From: a virus
Strand: one strand, 5' to 3'
Virus record (IMG/VR): IMGVR_UViG_3300012920_000139
Span: 1-32,262 of that record
Length of the DNA: 32,262 nucleotides
The position numbers were made by a program, and so were the translations under genes. Under the pieces are notes generated by a model. The model saw only the letters and a program-made list of their open reading frames with translations, did not search any database and was not told the DNA's origin. Every line of letters starts with the position of its first letter. The first letter of the stretch is position 1. Shown piece after piece: positions 1-5,899 of this stretch.

Positions 1-1
1 C

Positions 2-238
2 GTGTCTCGCGATGCGACGCAAGACGCCGAGACTCAAAAATGGTATGCTCCTATTGTTTTTGCAGGTGACTGTCAAGCGCTCGCGGGTGAAGCGATCCCA
101 AACGGCGGGGGTTTTTTCTCTGTCGCAAATGGTAGAGTCACTCTGTCAACGGACCCTAACTTAGGAGTTATCGCTCCAAATATTTCAGGCGCTCCCGACC
201 GCGTAGCAGATAGTTTTGTGATGATTCATTTGAGATGA
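2..238 (+). CDS. Partial or short protein at window edge, probably virion-associated
   Basis: An open frame enters at the left edge and stops at 236-238. A GTG at position 2 could be the start, giving 78 residues, but no upstream sequence is visible, so it may equally be the C-terminal end of a longer protein. The visible part is rich in Gly, Ala, Asp and Ser and has no charged coiled coil or membrane segment, which fits a beta-rich structural protein such as a tail or fibre component. Its stop overlaps the next start as ATGA (235-238), so it is translated together with the membrane protein that follows. I do not recognise the family. Confidence 0.5.
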   Translation: MSRDATQDAETQKWYAPIVFAGDCQALAGEAIPNGGGFFSVANGRVTLSTDPNLGVIAPNISGAPDRVADSFVMIHLR

Positions 239-537
239 ATATGATTTACGAATATAAATATTTGGGTTTTTCTCTAGTCGGTTCAGGTCTAATTCTAGGC
301 GCTTACATTTTCGGAGTTCAACAAGGCGTAAACGCTGCTGAGTCTCAATATGAGAGTGACCGCGCTGAGTCTGTTATTGAGTTTAATCAAGTGAACCAAG
401 ATCTTGTTGCAACTCAGATTAAACTCACCGAGTGTGAAGCGCGGTCTGCCGGCGATTGCGCCCTTGACTGTGAATCGATCACTCAAGAGCGCGTCTCTCA
501 AGCGCTTGCGTCGTGCGCTGCGATATGTCGAGACTGA
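235..537 (+). CDS. Membrane-anchored coiled-coil protein, possible inner-membrane spanin (Rz-like)
   Basis: This 100-residue protein has a single N-terminal membrane segment at about residues 9-28, followed by a charged, probably helical region and a Cys-rich tail with five cysteines after residue 65. One N-terminal membrane anchor plus a periplasmic helix is the layout of i-spanins, which help disrupt the Gram-negative envelope at lysis, and cysteines there can make disulphide-linked dimers. The gene starts inside the upstream stop (ATGA) and ends one base before the next start. The two following genes also encode membrane proteins, supporting a lysis cluster. No lipoprotein partner with a clear lipobox was found, so the spanin call is inferred from topology only. 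Confidence 0.5.
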   Translation: MNMIYEYKYLGFSLVGSGLILGAYIFGVQQGVNAAESQYESDRAESVIEFNQVNQDLVATQIKLTECEARSAGDCALDCESITQERVSQALASCAAICRD

Positions 538-538
538 T

Positions 539-976
539 ATGATTTCGGCGCTCATCATCCTACAAGCGTTTATGCCTAGTACGCCCGCAAACGTGATTTA
601 TTTAGGCGAGCACTTGCCGCCGATACACGCAGATCGATCGCGGTGCGCGTCGTTAACGGGGTTTTGTATGACGATTACTCTAACAGAATTCTTACAACTC
701 AAAGACATGGCGCAAAATACGCCGAATATGTGCCGACGGGCGGTTGACCAGGCATCAACCGCATGTGCGAAGAGCGCCGCCGAGCTCGCCGACATCGTTA
801 GTCAACGCGAGCAAGATGACGCCGATTTAATTAAATCGTATCAAATACAAGTCAACACGCTCGACGCTAAAATCAATCGACTCAACGCGGCCCGCTTTCG
901 TTGGAAATGGGGCGCATATAGCGCCGGCGCGGTCGCCGTGATCACATCAACAATACTAGTGATTAAGGGTTTATAG
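539..976 (+). CDS. Signal-peptide, coiled-coil and C-terminal TM protein, probable lysis accessory
   Basis: ATG at 539 is chosen because it lies one base after the upstream stop; the open frame extends further upstream but would overlap that gene heavily. The product is about 145 residues. It begins with a hydrophobic, signal-like stretch (about 1-20), then has a Cys-containing segment (RSRCASLTGFC), a helical region (about 60-115), and a hydrophobic C-terminal segment ending ILVIKGL. Proteins with export signal, coil and C-terminal anchor often occur in phage lysis modules, sometimes with spanin roles. There is no good lipobox before the cysteines, so it is not a clear unimolecular spanin. 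Function is inferred mainly from position. Confidence 0.5.
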   Translation: MISALIILQAFMPSTPANVIYLGEHLPPIHADRSRCASLTGFCMTITLTEFLQLKDMAQNTPNMCRRAVDQASTACAKSAAELADIVSQREQDDADLIKSYQIQVNTLDAKINRLNAARFRWKWGAYSAGAVAVITSTILVIKGL

Positions 977-977
977 T

Positions 978-1256
978 ATGGACATCACCGGCGTTGATTT
1001 TGGTGTTATTCTCACAATCCTCGCGATGATCATAAAAGGGGCTCAAGATCGGGCTCGCGCTGCTGAGGAACTCGGCAAACTCAAGCAACAAGTCGCGAGT
1101 CTTGAGGCGCGAGGCTCACGCTGGGATAATCGATTTGAGTCTTTAGAATCAAAATTAGAGGTACTTATCGCCGCCGTCACACGCATCGAGGTATTATGCG
1201 AACGCGATTACAAAGCGCGCACACCTTTACCCCAACGAAGCGAGCCGCGCCGCTAA
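978..1256 (+). CDS. Small TM plus coiled-coil protein, holin-like or XhlA-like
   Basis: This 92-residue protein has one N-terminal hydrophobic stretch (about residues 7-20, GVILTILAMIIKG) followed by a long amphipathic helix with regular Leu, Val and Ile spacing (about 24-75) and a basic tail. Such short membrane plus coiled-coil proteins are common in phage lysis cassettes, as holin partners of the XhlA type. It starts one base after the preceding stop, so it is probably co-translated with the two membrane proteins before it. Its 3' end overlaps by 30 bp with the convergent RecT-like gene. A second holin-like gene sits beside the endolysin at 30191, so which protein sets lysis timing is open. 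Confidence 0.5.
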   Translation: MDITGVDFGVILTILAMIIKGAQDRARAAEELGKLKQQVASLEARGSRWDNRFESLESKLEVLIAAVTRIEVLCERDYKARTPLPQRSEPRR

Positions 1257-2471
1257 CATCGGTTTATGATCTTGAGATTTCGCGAGTTCTTTAAGCTCGG
1301 CTCGCGCGATGTTGAGCGATTCGCCGGTGTATGCTGCCGACACTTTCGCGGCTTCCCAAAACGAAGCGCGGCCCAACATTGCGGCGATTCGTCGGTTTTC
1401 AATGCCGACCAACGATTTAAACTCTTTTTTAAGCGCTTTAAATACGTGCTTTGCCTCGCTCAGATTGCGTTGCCAACCGTTTAAAAGCGCCGAGTTTCTC
1501 AGGTTGTGCGAGATGCACCACGTATAGAAAAACGCTTGTTTTTGCTGTTCTCCTAAATGTTCGATACTTACGCCGAGCCTCTTCGCGCACTGGACGACCT
1601 CGGGCCAAGGTATCGCATTATGCTCACACGCGGCTTTTAAGTCGTCAATCGTTGCAAATTGGTTGTAGGGTGTCGGCGTGGTCACATGCGAATATTCGAC
1701 GTCATCGCTTTTTTTTTGTTCAGTCTCGGCGCATACATCATCAATCGATGCGGCCGGTGTTGGTGCCGGTGTTGGTGCCGGTGTTGGTGCCGGTGTTGGT
1801 GCCGGTGTTGGTGCCGGTGTTGGTGCCGGTGTTGGTGCCGGTGTTGGTGCCGGTGTTGGTGCCGGTTGTGGCTGATTAGAGTCTAGTTTCAACTCTTCGC
1901 CGAGCGATTCCGCTGTGATCATAGCGCGCTCATAATCATCCATCGGCATAGTATCGATGATCTCATCGACACTATACAGGCCCGATACAGCATCGGGAAA
2001 GAGCGCACGAAGGGCCATCGTGAGAGCGCGAACGCGGTGCATTTGTCGGGGCATTGTATCCCAATTTCGATTTCTTGTGAGCCCTTGCGCCTCAGCCATT
2101 TGCCGAGTAAACGTAAACTCATGAATAACATCGACACCATTCACGCGCTCATCGACTCGGCTCACTTCATATGTACAGTGATTATCCGACCATGATGAGA
2201 TTCGCATAACGCCGACAAGGCCAGACTTGCGACAGATACCCGCGATTGCGTCGGCTTTTAGCGCCGGAGTGCCTTTTAGTACGTAACACTGACTTTTAAG
2301 GATGCCGAGGTCATAATCAAAATGATGCCCAAATTCGGCATAACACAAAACCATGTCATGAGCTCGTCGGTTGTCGCCCCCCGACAACATCATACACATA
2401 TTCCATAACTGATCTTGATCTTCAGGGCGAAAACGAAACGGGCCCGGTCGTTGTGAAGGCGGTAAAATCAT
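1227..2471 (-). CDS. RecT-like single-strand annealing protein with (PAPT)n linker
   Basis: This 414-residue protein has an N-terminal half resembling the divergent RecT-family annealing proteins of phages. Seen features are [10 protein letters not shown] (about 66-75), a CTYE strand, [23 protein letters not shown], and a conserved-looking [17 protein letters not shown] near residues 155-171. Such proteins anneal complementary ssDNA during recombination and replication restart. About 36 residues of a perfect PAPT repeat then lead to a C-terminal helical domain of unknown function (about 240-414). The start at 2471 is supported by GGAGAC six bases upstream. It is last in the leftward operon after the repressor-like gene. 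The two-domain layout with this linker is unusual. The family assignment rests on motif memory, not an alignment. Confidence 0.65.
   Translation of the reverse strand: MILPPSQRPGPFRFRPEDQDQLWNMCMMLSGGDNRRAHDMVLCYAEFGHHFDYDLGILKSQCYVLKGTPALKADAIAGICRKSGLVGVMRISSWSDNHCTYEVSRVDERVNGVDVIHEFTFTRQMAEAQGLTRNRNWDTMPRQMHRVRALTMALRALFPDAVSGLYSVDEIIDTMPMDDYERAMITAESLGEELKLDSNQPQPAPTPAPTPAPTPAPTPAPTPAPTPAPTPAPTPAPTPAASIDDVCAETEQKKSDDVEYSHVTTPTPYNQFATIDDLKAACEHNAIPWPEVVQCAKRLGVSIEHLGEQQKQAFFYTWCISHNLRNSALLNGWQRNLSEAKHVFKALKKEFKSLVGIENRRIAAMLGRASFWEAAKVSAAYTGESLNIARAELKELAKSQDHKPMLAARLASLG
1753..1866. repeat. 12-bp minisatellite encoding the PAPT linker
   Basis: The + strand unit GCCGGTGTTGGT is repeated nine times without a base change (1753-1860), followed by half a unit. 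In the minus-strand gene it encodes nine PAPT units, a stiff proline-rich spacer between two domains. Because the unit is a multiple of three, copy-number slippage would change linker length without breaking the frame. Confidence 0.97.
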
Positions 2472-2491
2472 TTTTATGTCTCCATTAATAC

Positions 2492-2584
2492 TCAGGTTTT
2501 GACGATCATCAGCGTGATAATGGTAATCAATAGAATGATAATTGTGATGAGGTCGCGCTTGATGCGACGGTCGAGAGGGTTCAT
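2492..2584 (-). CDS. 30-residue transmembrane miniprotein
   Basis: A short ORF begins with ATG at 2584-2582 and ends with TGA at 2494-2492. It encodes 30 residues: a basic N-terminus (MNPLDRRIKRD) followed by an almost uninterrupted run of Ile, Leu, Thr, Val and Met, then K and T. This is a textbook single membrane span with positively charged cytoplasmic side. The start overlaps the upstream stop as ATGA (2584-2581), and the ORF exactly fills the gap between that gene and the RecT-like gene, so it is probably coupled. The function is unknown; small phage membrane proteins can act in exclusion or membrane stress. Reality as a gene is inferred from coupling and composition. Confidence 0.5.
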   Translation of the reverse strand: MNPLDRRIKRDLITIIILLITIITLMIVKT

Positions 2585-2787
2585 CGCCGAAACCGGCGAG
2601 CGATATGCGCAGCCAAGCGAACGACGGCGCGGGTAAAATCGAACGGGTTCAGGGGCTCATTGATACGCTCGGCGAGGTCGACACCCCGAAGCGCGGCGAG
2701 TTCAACATCAGTGATCGAAGGGCGCGGCGGGTCTAATGTGACCGGCTTGAGATCGTAGCACGTCGGGTACTTGTCAGTAACGCACAT
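2581..2787 (-). CDS. Small hypothetical protein in early leftward operon
   Basis: The frame is open from 2817, but the best start is ATG at 2787, which overlaps the upstream repressor-like stop as TAATG, with a GGGGG tract about nine bases upstream. ATG at 2793 is an alternative. The product has about 68 residues: two N-terminal cysteines, a proline-rich centre, and a basic helical C-terminus ending AHIARRFRR. No known family was recognised. Its stop overlaps the start of the membrane miniprotein (ATGA), so the four minus-strand genes look like one translationally coupled operon running from the HTH gene to the RecT-like gene. Confidence 0.6.
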   Translation of the reverse strand: MCVTDKYPTCYDLKPVTLDPPRPSITDVELAALRGVDLAERINEPLNPFDFTRAVVRLAAHIARRFRR

Positions 2788-3212
2788 TACCATGCCCCCG
2801 TATTCCGTATAACGCAACCCTCGTACACGACAAACGGCGTCTCTTTCGCAAGTAGTCGAATCAATAACTTTTTAAGCTTAGGATTGTTTGAGAATCGGCT
2901 TGTCAACTCCTCAACCGAGAGCGGGCGAGTCTCTGCGAATGCTATACTAGTCACGTTAAAACATAACGTCGGTTCAAGCGCGAGAGTCAAATCGATGTCG
3001 CTGTTAAAATCCGATGCCGTGAAACGCTCACTTTCTACGCCGTATTCAGCGCACAATTGGTTTATTGTATTAGCGAGATCTACAGCGCGATATTCAGGCG
3101 CGGTGAGTCGACCGTTTAACACGCCGTAAATATATTGCGGTGATACCTGCGCTCTCTCGGCGACCGTTCGCACTGTAAGCGCTTTTATCACCTTTTGCTT
3201 TTCTTCGTTCAT
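2787..3212 (-). CDS. HTH repressor-like regulator (Cro/CI-type)
   Basis: ATG at 3212 is preferred over the longer frame because AAAGGGG lies just upstream and the protein then begins MNEEKQK. The 141-residue product has a helix-turn-helix near residues 12-35 (VRTVAERAQVSPQYIYGVLNG), the usual DNA-binding fold of phage repressors and Cro proteins. The remaining part may serve dimerisation and has no recognisable LexA-like Ser-Lys protease motif. It is first in the leftward operon and divergent from the replication operon. The dyad between them (3254-3282) is its most likely operator. No integrase is visible, so lysogeny cannot be concluded. Confidence 0.7.
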   Translation of the reverse strand: MNEEKQKVIKALTVRTVAERAQVSPQYIYGVLNGRLTAPEYRAVDLANTINQLCAEYGVESERFTASDFNSDIDLTLALEPTLCFNVTSIAFAETRPLSVEELTSRFSNNPKLKKLLIRLLAKETPFVVYEGCVIRNTGAW

Positions 3213-3314
3213 CTTTGCCCCTTTCGCGGGTTTGTAAAAAAATGTGAGTACACCTTGACACATGTTTAAAAGTCATGTCAAGTAGAAAGTGAAAGTTTTC
3301 AAAAGGGGTTTTAA
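3213..3314. promoter_or_regulatory. Divergent control region with dyad operator candidate
   Basis: This 102-bp gap separates the leftward repressor-like operon from the rightward replication operon. It holds an inverted repeat, CTTGACA (3254-3260) and TGTCAAG (3276-3282), separated by 15 bp, so each strand carries a TTGACA box like a -35 element. No good -10 box sits at the standard distance on either strand, so exact promoters are uncertain. AAAAGGGG before 3315 is a strong ribosome binding site. The layout suggests an autoregulated switch. Confidence 0.55.
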
Positions 3315-3893
3315 ATGAATGAGCATGAAGTAAGAATCGCAGCTTATGGTTTGAAGTTGTCGCCGGCGGTCAAACTCGTCTTGATTGGCATCATTTCGCG
3401 CGTGAACTGGAAATCGTGGACCGGTGAGATTTCTTTTCGAGATCTTGCGCAGCGCATGAACGTCTCGGCAAGCTCGGTTCGATCCGCGCTCAAAAAACTA
3501 AATGAGGCGGGTTTGATCGCGATCAAACACAATACAACGACGACTACAAACGGTAAGAATATTTTTAAACGCTCGACGGTCATCGTAAACGTTGAATCAA
3601 TCGTAGGTGTATCGCGGATTGATACACCCCCTGTATCGAGGATTGATACACCCCCTGTATCGAGGATTGATACACCCCCTGTATCGCGGATTGATACACC
3701 CCTGTATCAAAATACGGCACACCCTGTATCGCGGATTGATACACCCCCCCTGCCGCGGATTGATACACTTACAATAGAGGATAACAATTATACTACAATT
3801 AATAATTCAATTGAGGATCGACAACGCGAGCGAGCTGAGAGAGAGAAAAAAATGCGACTCGCTCAAAAACGCATGAAGAGAAGTTACAGATAG
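3315..3893 (+). CDS. Winged-helix replication initiator-like protein (lambda O-like layout)
   Basis: This 192-residue protein has a winged-helix N-terminus (about residues 15-75; SFRDLAQRMNVSASSVRSAL is the recognition segment). Residues 99-151 are repeats of VSRIDTPP, and the rest is a highly charged helix rich in Arg, Glu and Lys. The repeat DNA is itself a set of dyad iterons, followed by AT-rich DNA. The next gene encodes a DnaC-like helicase loader. This is the arrangement of lambda O and P, where O binds iterons within its own gene and its C-terminal part contacts the loader. ATG 3315 has AAAAGGGG upstream. The role is inferred from layout; the N-terminal domain could instead be a regulator. 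Confidence 0.65.
   Translation: MNEHEVRIAAYGLKLSPAVKLVLIGIISRVNWKSWTGEISFRDLAQRMNVSASSVRSALKKLNEAGLIAIKHNTTTTTNGKNIFKRSTVIVNVESIVGVSRIDTPPVSRIDTPPVSRIDTPPVSRIDTPLYQNTAHPVSRIDTPPLPRIDTLTIEDNNYTTINNSIEDRQRERAEREKKMRLAQKRMKRSYR
3608..3767. repeat. Dyad iterons, candidate replication origin
   Basis: TGTATC, a 7-bp centre (GCGGATT or GAGGATT) and GATACA form a hyphenated dyad. Full copies start at 3608, 3632, 3656, 3680 and 3725. Degenerate copies lie at 3703 (left arm kept) and 3751-3767 (right arm kept). The first four are exactly 24 bp apart, separated by C-rich spacers. Dyad iterons inside an initiator gene are typical initiator binding sites. Confidence 0.75.
3768..3822. other. AT-rich stretch beside iterons, candidate DNA unwinding element
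   Basis: Directly after the last iteron the sequence becomes strongly AT-rich (for example CAATTATACTACAATTAA near 3785-3802) before the GC-richer end of the gene. In lambda the origin iterons are likewise followed by an AT-rich segment that melts first. The call depends on the iterons being a true origin. Confidence 0.5.
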
Positions 3894-3902
3894 AGAAAAC
3901 TG

Positions 3903-4865
3903 ATGAGCAACGAAATGATATCACTGGCCGAAGCACTACCCCCAACGATCGACGATCATCTCAGCGAGTTAAAAAAAATCGCTCGGGCGAGGTCCGAAGC
4001 CGGAGGCAACCCCGCCCCAAGTTTCGGCGACTGGTCGCATCTTAATCACGAAAACCTTGAAGCTGAAAATTTTATCGAGCGCGGTGAAGTCACTTTAACG
4101 GCGTGTGACGTTCCGTTTTGCGGACGATGCCAAGAAGGATATTTCTTTAGTAGACCTAAACTCTCGCAAGCGTTCACCGCGCTAGAGTGTAAATATTGTG
4201 AGACGCCGCGTCGATTCATCGACCGACTTAATAAGATGAGACTACCCGCCGACGCGGTCGAAATGTCGTTTCATCGTTACGAATATGAATCTCAACATCA
4301 TTTTGATGCCATAAATCACATGAGGCGATGGATTCAACGCGACCCCGAAATCAAGCGGCCACCGGCGCTGTTCCTCTGCGGTTCATCTGGAAACGGCAAA
4401 TCTTCGGCGTTGTACTGTTTCGCACGTGAAGCTGCGTATCGTGATCGGTATCATCAAGAGGACCGGCGACGGCGGGCTCGTTACATTTCACACTCGGCGT
4501 TGATGAGCTCGATTCGCGCGTCGTTCTCCGACCGCAACGCGAAAGACCCGCTCAAGAACTGGCTAAACGGGGTCAACCTGCTACTCGTCGACGAGCTCGG
4601 CGGTATAGGGGGCAGCGCAAACCGCACAGGTTGGTGGATTGATCAATCCACGCAACTACTCGAACAGATCTATCGTCTTCATCGATCCGGTGAACTCGCC
4701 GTCGTGTTCACTTCTAACCTAGGGCCGCGGGGTTTACATCGCGCATTCGGCGAAAATGAAGCGGTCAAGAGTCGATTGAAGTACATGTTTCAACATTCTA
4801 CAGTAGAGATGTGCGGCCGTGATCGTCGCGTTGATGCCGATTGTGTCGGGCCTTGGTCCTTCTGA
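3903..4865 (+). CDS. DnaC/IstB-like helicase loader ATPase
   Basis: This 320-residue AAA+ ATPase probably loads the replicative helicase at the phage origin. Walker A is GSSGNGKSS (160-168), Walker B is LLLVDE ending at D230-E231, sensor 1 lies in VFTSNLG (269-275), and R291 in RLKYMF fits the arginine finger region. The N-terminal part has C73-X2-C76 and C96-X2-C99, with another Cys at 68, a probable zinc-binding module; such N-terminal domains often contact helicase or primase. It follows the initiator-like gene by nine bases, matching the lambda O-P pairing. DnaC-like loaders and IstB transposition ATPases look alike, but no transposase is present, so a replication role is favoured. Confidence 0.8.
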   Translation: MSNEMISLAEALPPTIDDHLSELKKIARARSEAGGNPAPSFGDWSHLNHENLEAENFIERGEVTLTACDVPFCGRCQEGYFFSRPKLSQAFTALECKYCETPRRFIDRLNKMRLPADAVEMSFHRYEYESQHHFDAINHMRRWIQRDPEIKRPPALFLCGSSGNGKSSALYCFAREAAYRDRYHQEDRRRRARYISHSALMSSIRASFSDRNAKDPLKNWLNGVNLLLVDELGGIGGSANRTGWWIDQSTQLLEQIYRLHRSGELAVVFTSNLGPRGLHRAFGENEAVKSRLKYMFQHSTVEMCGRDRRVDADCVGPWSF

Positions 4866-4898
4866 TTAAAATAATTTGTAAAATGTTTTAAAGTATAT

Positions 4899-4927
4899 TT
4901 GACAGAGGTTTTAAGTTAGGGCATAGT
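4899..4927 (+). promoter_or_regulatory. Candidate sigma70-type promoter
   Basis: TTGACA (4899-4904), a 17-bp spacer and CATAGT (4922-4927) fit the consensus at six and four of six positions. The region upstream is AT-rich. It would transcribe the small gene at 4978. Confidence 0.5.
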
Positions 4928-4977
4928 GAAGAAGTCAACACGACGCAACAGTAACCGGCACCGGCCGAAAGAGAGTA

Positions 4978-5244
4978 ATGATTGTGAAAAGACTAAAAGA
5001 GACGACGATCGAACGATATGACGCTCGGCAGCTGCGCCGGCATCTTGACCGCTTCATGACCTATTTTGAGGCCGCGTGGTTCGGCGCGGCACCGTATCGC
5101 ATTGATCAGTATCAAGTTTACTATTGGAGCGGTTTTATCTCCGATGATCATGCGTACACACCATACTGCGGCCTTCACGACCGCGAGGCACTTATCGCCG
5201 CGATTCGCGATTGTTACCGACAAGTGTTCCCGATACCGTTTTAA
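4978..5244 (+). CDS. Small hypothetical protein in early region
   Basis: This 88-residue protein is rich in Tyr, Arg and Asp and has no membrane segment. It contains an aromatic stretch (FMTYFEAAWFGAAPYRIDQ, about residues 22-40) and a C-terminal helix (DREALIAAIRDCYRQ). No family was recognised. It stands alone between gaps of 112 and 205 bp, with a promoter-like sequence upstream and a terminator-like hairpin downstream, so it may be its own transcription unit. It lies between the helicase loader and SSB, which suggests an early gene. GTG at 4984 is a possible alternative start. Confidence 0.65.
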   Translation: MIVKRLKETTIERYDARQLRRHLDRFMTYFEAAWFGAAPYRIDQYQVYYWSGFISDDHAYTPYCGLHDREALIAAIRDCYRQVFPIPF

Positions 5245-5342
5245 GCTTGACCGCGATGCGTTCATCGCGCTAGTGTCGCAACCCTCAAGGGGCTGAAACT
5301 CTAATAACACATTATATACGAGCTTATGAACACAGCCCCTGC

Positions 5343-5378
5343 AAGACGTCGACGTTGTGTTGGCGTCTTTTTTTTTGC
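5343..5378 (+). terminator. Candidate intrinsic terminator
   Basis: AAGACG (5343-5348) and CGTCTT (5364-5369) can pair across a 15-base loop. The right arm runs into an uninterrupted run of nine T (5368-5376). It lies about 100 bp after the 4978 gene and before ssb. The six-pair stem is short, so termination strength is uncertain. Confidence 0.55.
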
Positions 5379-5407
5379 TTGCACCCGCCGCGCCGATCAT
5401 CTAGTAT
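5379..5407 (+). promoter_or_regulatory. Weak promoter candidate for ssb
   Basis: TTGCAC (5379-5384) and TAGTAT (5402-5407) are 17 bp apart, directly after the T-tract and 43 bp before the ssb start. The match to consensus is modest, at three and four of six positions. Confidence 0.35.
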
Positions 5408-5449
5408 CACACGACCGCACAACGCGGTGAGTGATGATTGGAGTAGTGA

Positions 5450-5875
5450 ATGAATCAGGTGACGCTAGTCGCAAACCTCGGCGACGACCCCGAGATGAGG
5501 ACGACTAAAAACGGCGTGAGTTATGCATACATTCGCGTGTGTACGTCTGAGAATTATCAAGACAGTCGCGGCGAGTGGCAAACCTCTCGCGAGTGGCACA
5601 CGCTCAAGATCTGGAATAAATCAGCCGAGCGCGCGGTGAGTACGCTGCGTAAAGGCGATCTTGTTTCAGTTGTCGGCAGTATGAAATCTTTTCAGGGCGA
5701 AAAATCGAGACTTTGGGAGATAAGCGTTAAAGAATGGCGCAACCTCTCCGGCAACCGAGGCGATAAGGGCGTCGAGCGCCCTAACGATTATTTATTACCC
5801 CGTGAACCCGTCACCGCGTTTGATACGAGCGATCATACACCGACCCCCTGGGGTGAAGGATTTACGCGCCGTTAA
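5450..5875 (+). CDS. ssb: Single-stranded DNA-binding protein
   Basis: This 141-residue protein coats ssDNA at the replication fork. It starts MNQVTLVANLGDDPEMR and keeps the OB-fold sequence pattern of bacterial SSB: the strand around YAYIRVCTSENY, the segment EWHTLKIWNKSAE, and RKGDLVSVVGSM (residues 1-105 overall). The C-terminal tail is short and ends GEGFTRR, lacking the acidic DDxPF-type tip through which host SSB recruits partner proteins. That suggests a phage form that does not use the standard SSB interaction network. TTGGAG lies about six bases before the ATG. It sits in the replication block. Confidence 0.9.
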   Translation: MNQVTLVANLGDDPEMRTTKNGVSYAYIRVCTSENYQDSRGEWQTSREWHTLKIWNKSAERAVSTLRKGDLVSVVGSMKSFQGEKSRLWEISVKEWRNLSGNRGDKGVERPNDYLLPREPVTAFDTSDHTPTPWGEGFTRR

Positions 5876-5899
5876 ACAACTTTTGAGAATTGATTGAAA

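Noticed and set aside
404-538. Upstream extension of the 539 gene to ATG 404
   Set aside because: It would overlap the previous gene by over 130 bp, while ATG 539 lies one base after its stop and begins a signal-like sequence.
1451-1886. Open frames on the + strand with long VLVP, CWCR or GAGV repeats
   Set aside because: They are shadows of the 12-bp repeat in the minus-strand RecT-like gene; a unit divisible by three keeps all frames open.
3608-3767. Possible CRISPR array
   Set aside because: Repeats are nearly adjacent with only short C-rich separators, not unique spacers, and they encode part of a continuous protein.
3903-4865. IstB transposition helper
   Set aside because: The ATPase motifs fit, but there is no transposase or terminal repeat, and the neighbours are replication genes.
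4945-4970. Shared TAACCGGCACC between this gap and 11350-11360
   Set aside because: Only 11 bases are shared, without a common flanking structure, so chance is likely.
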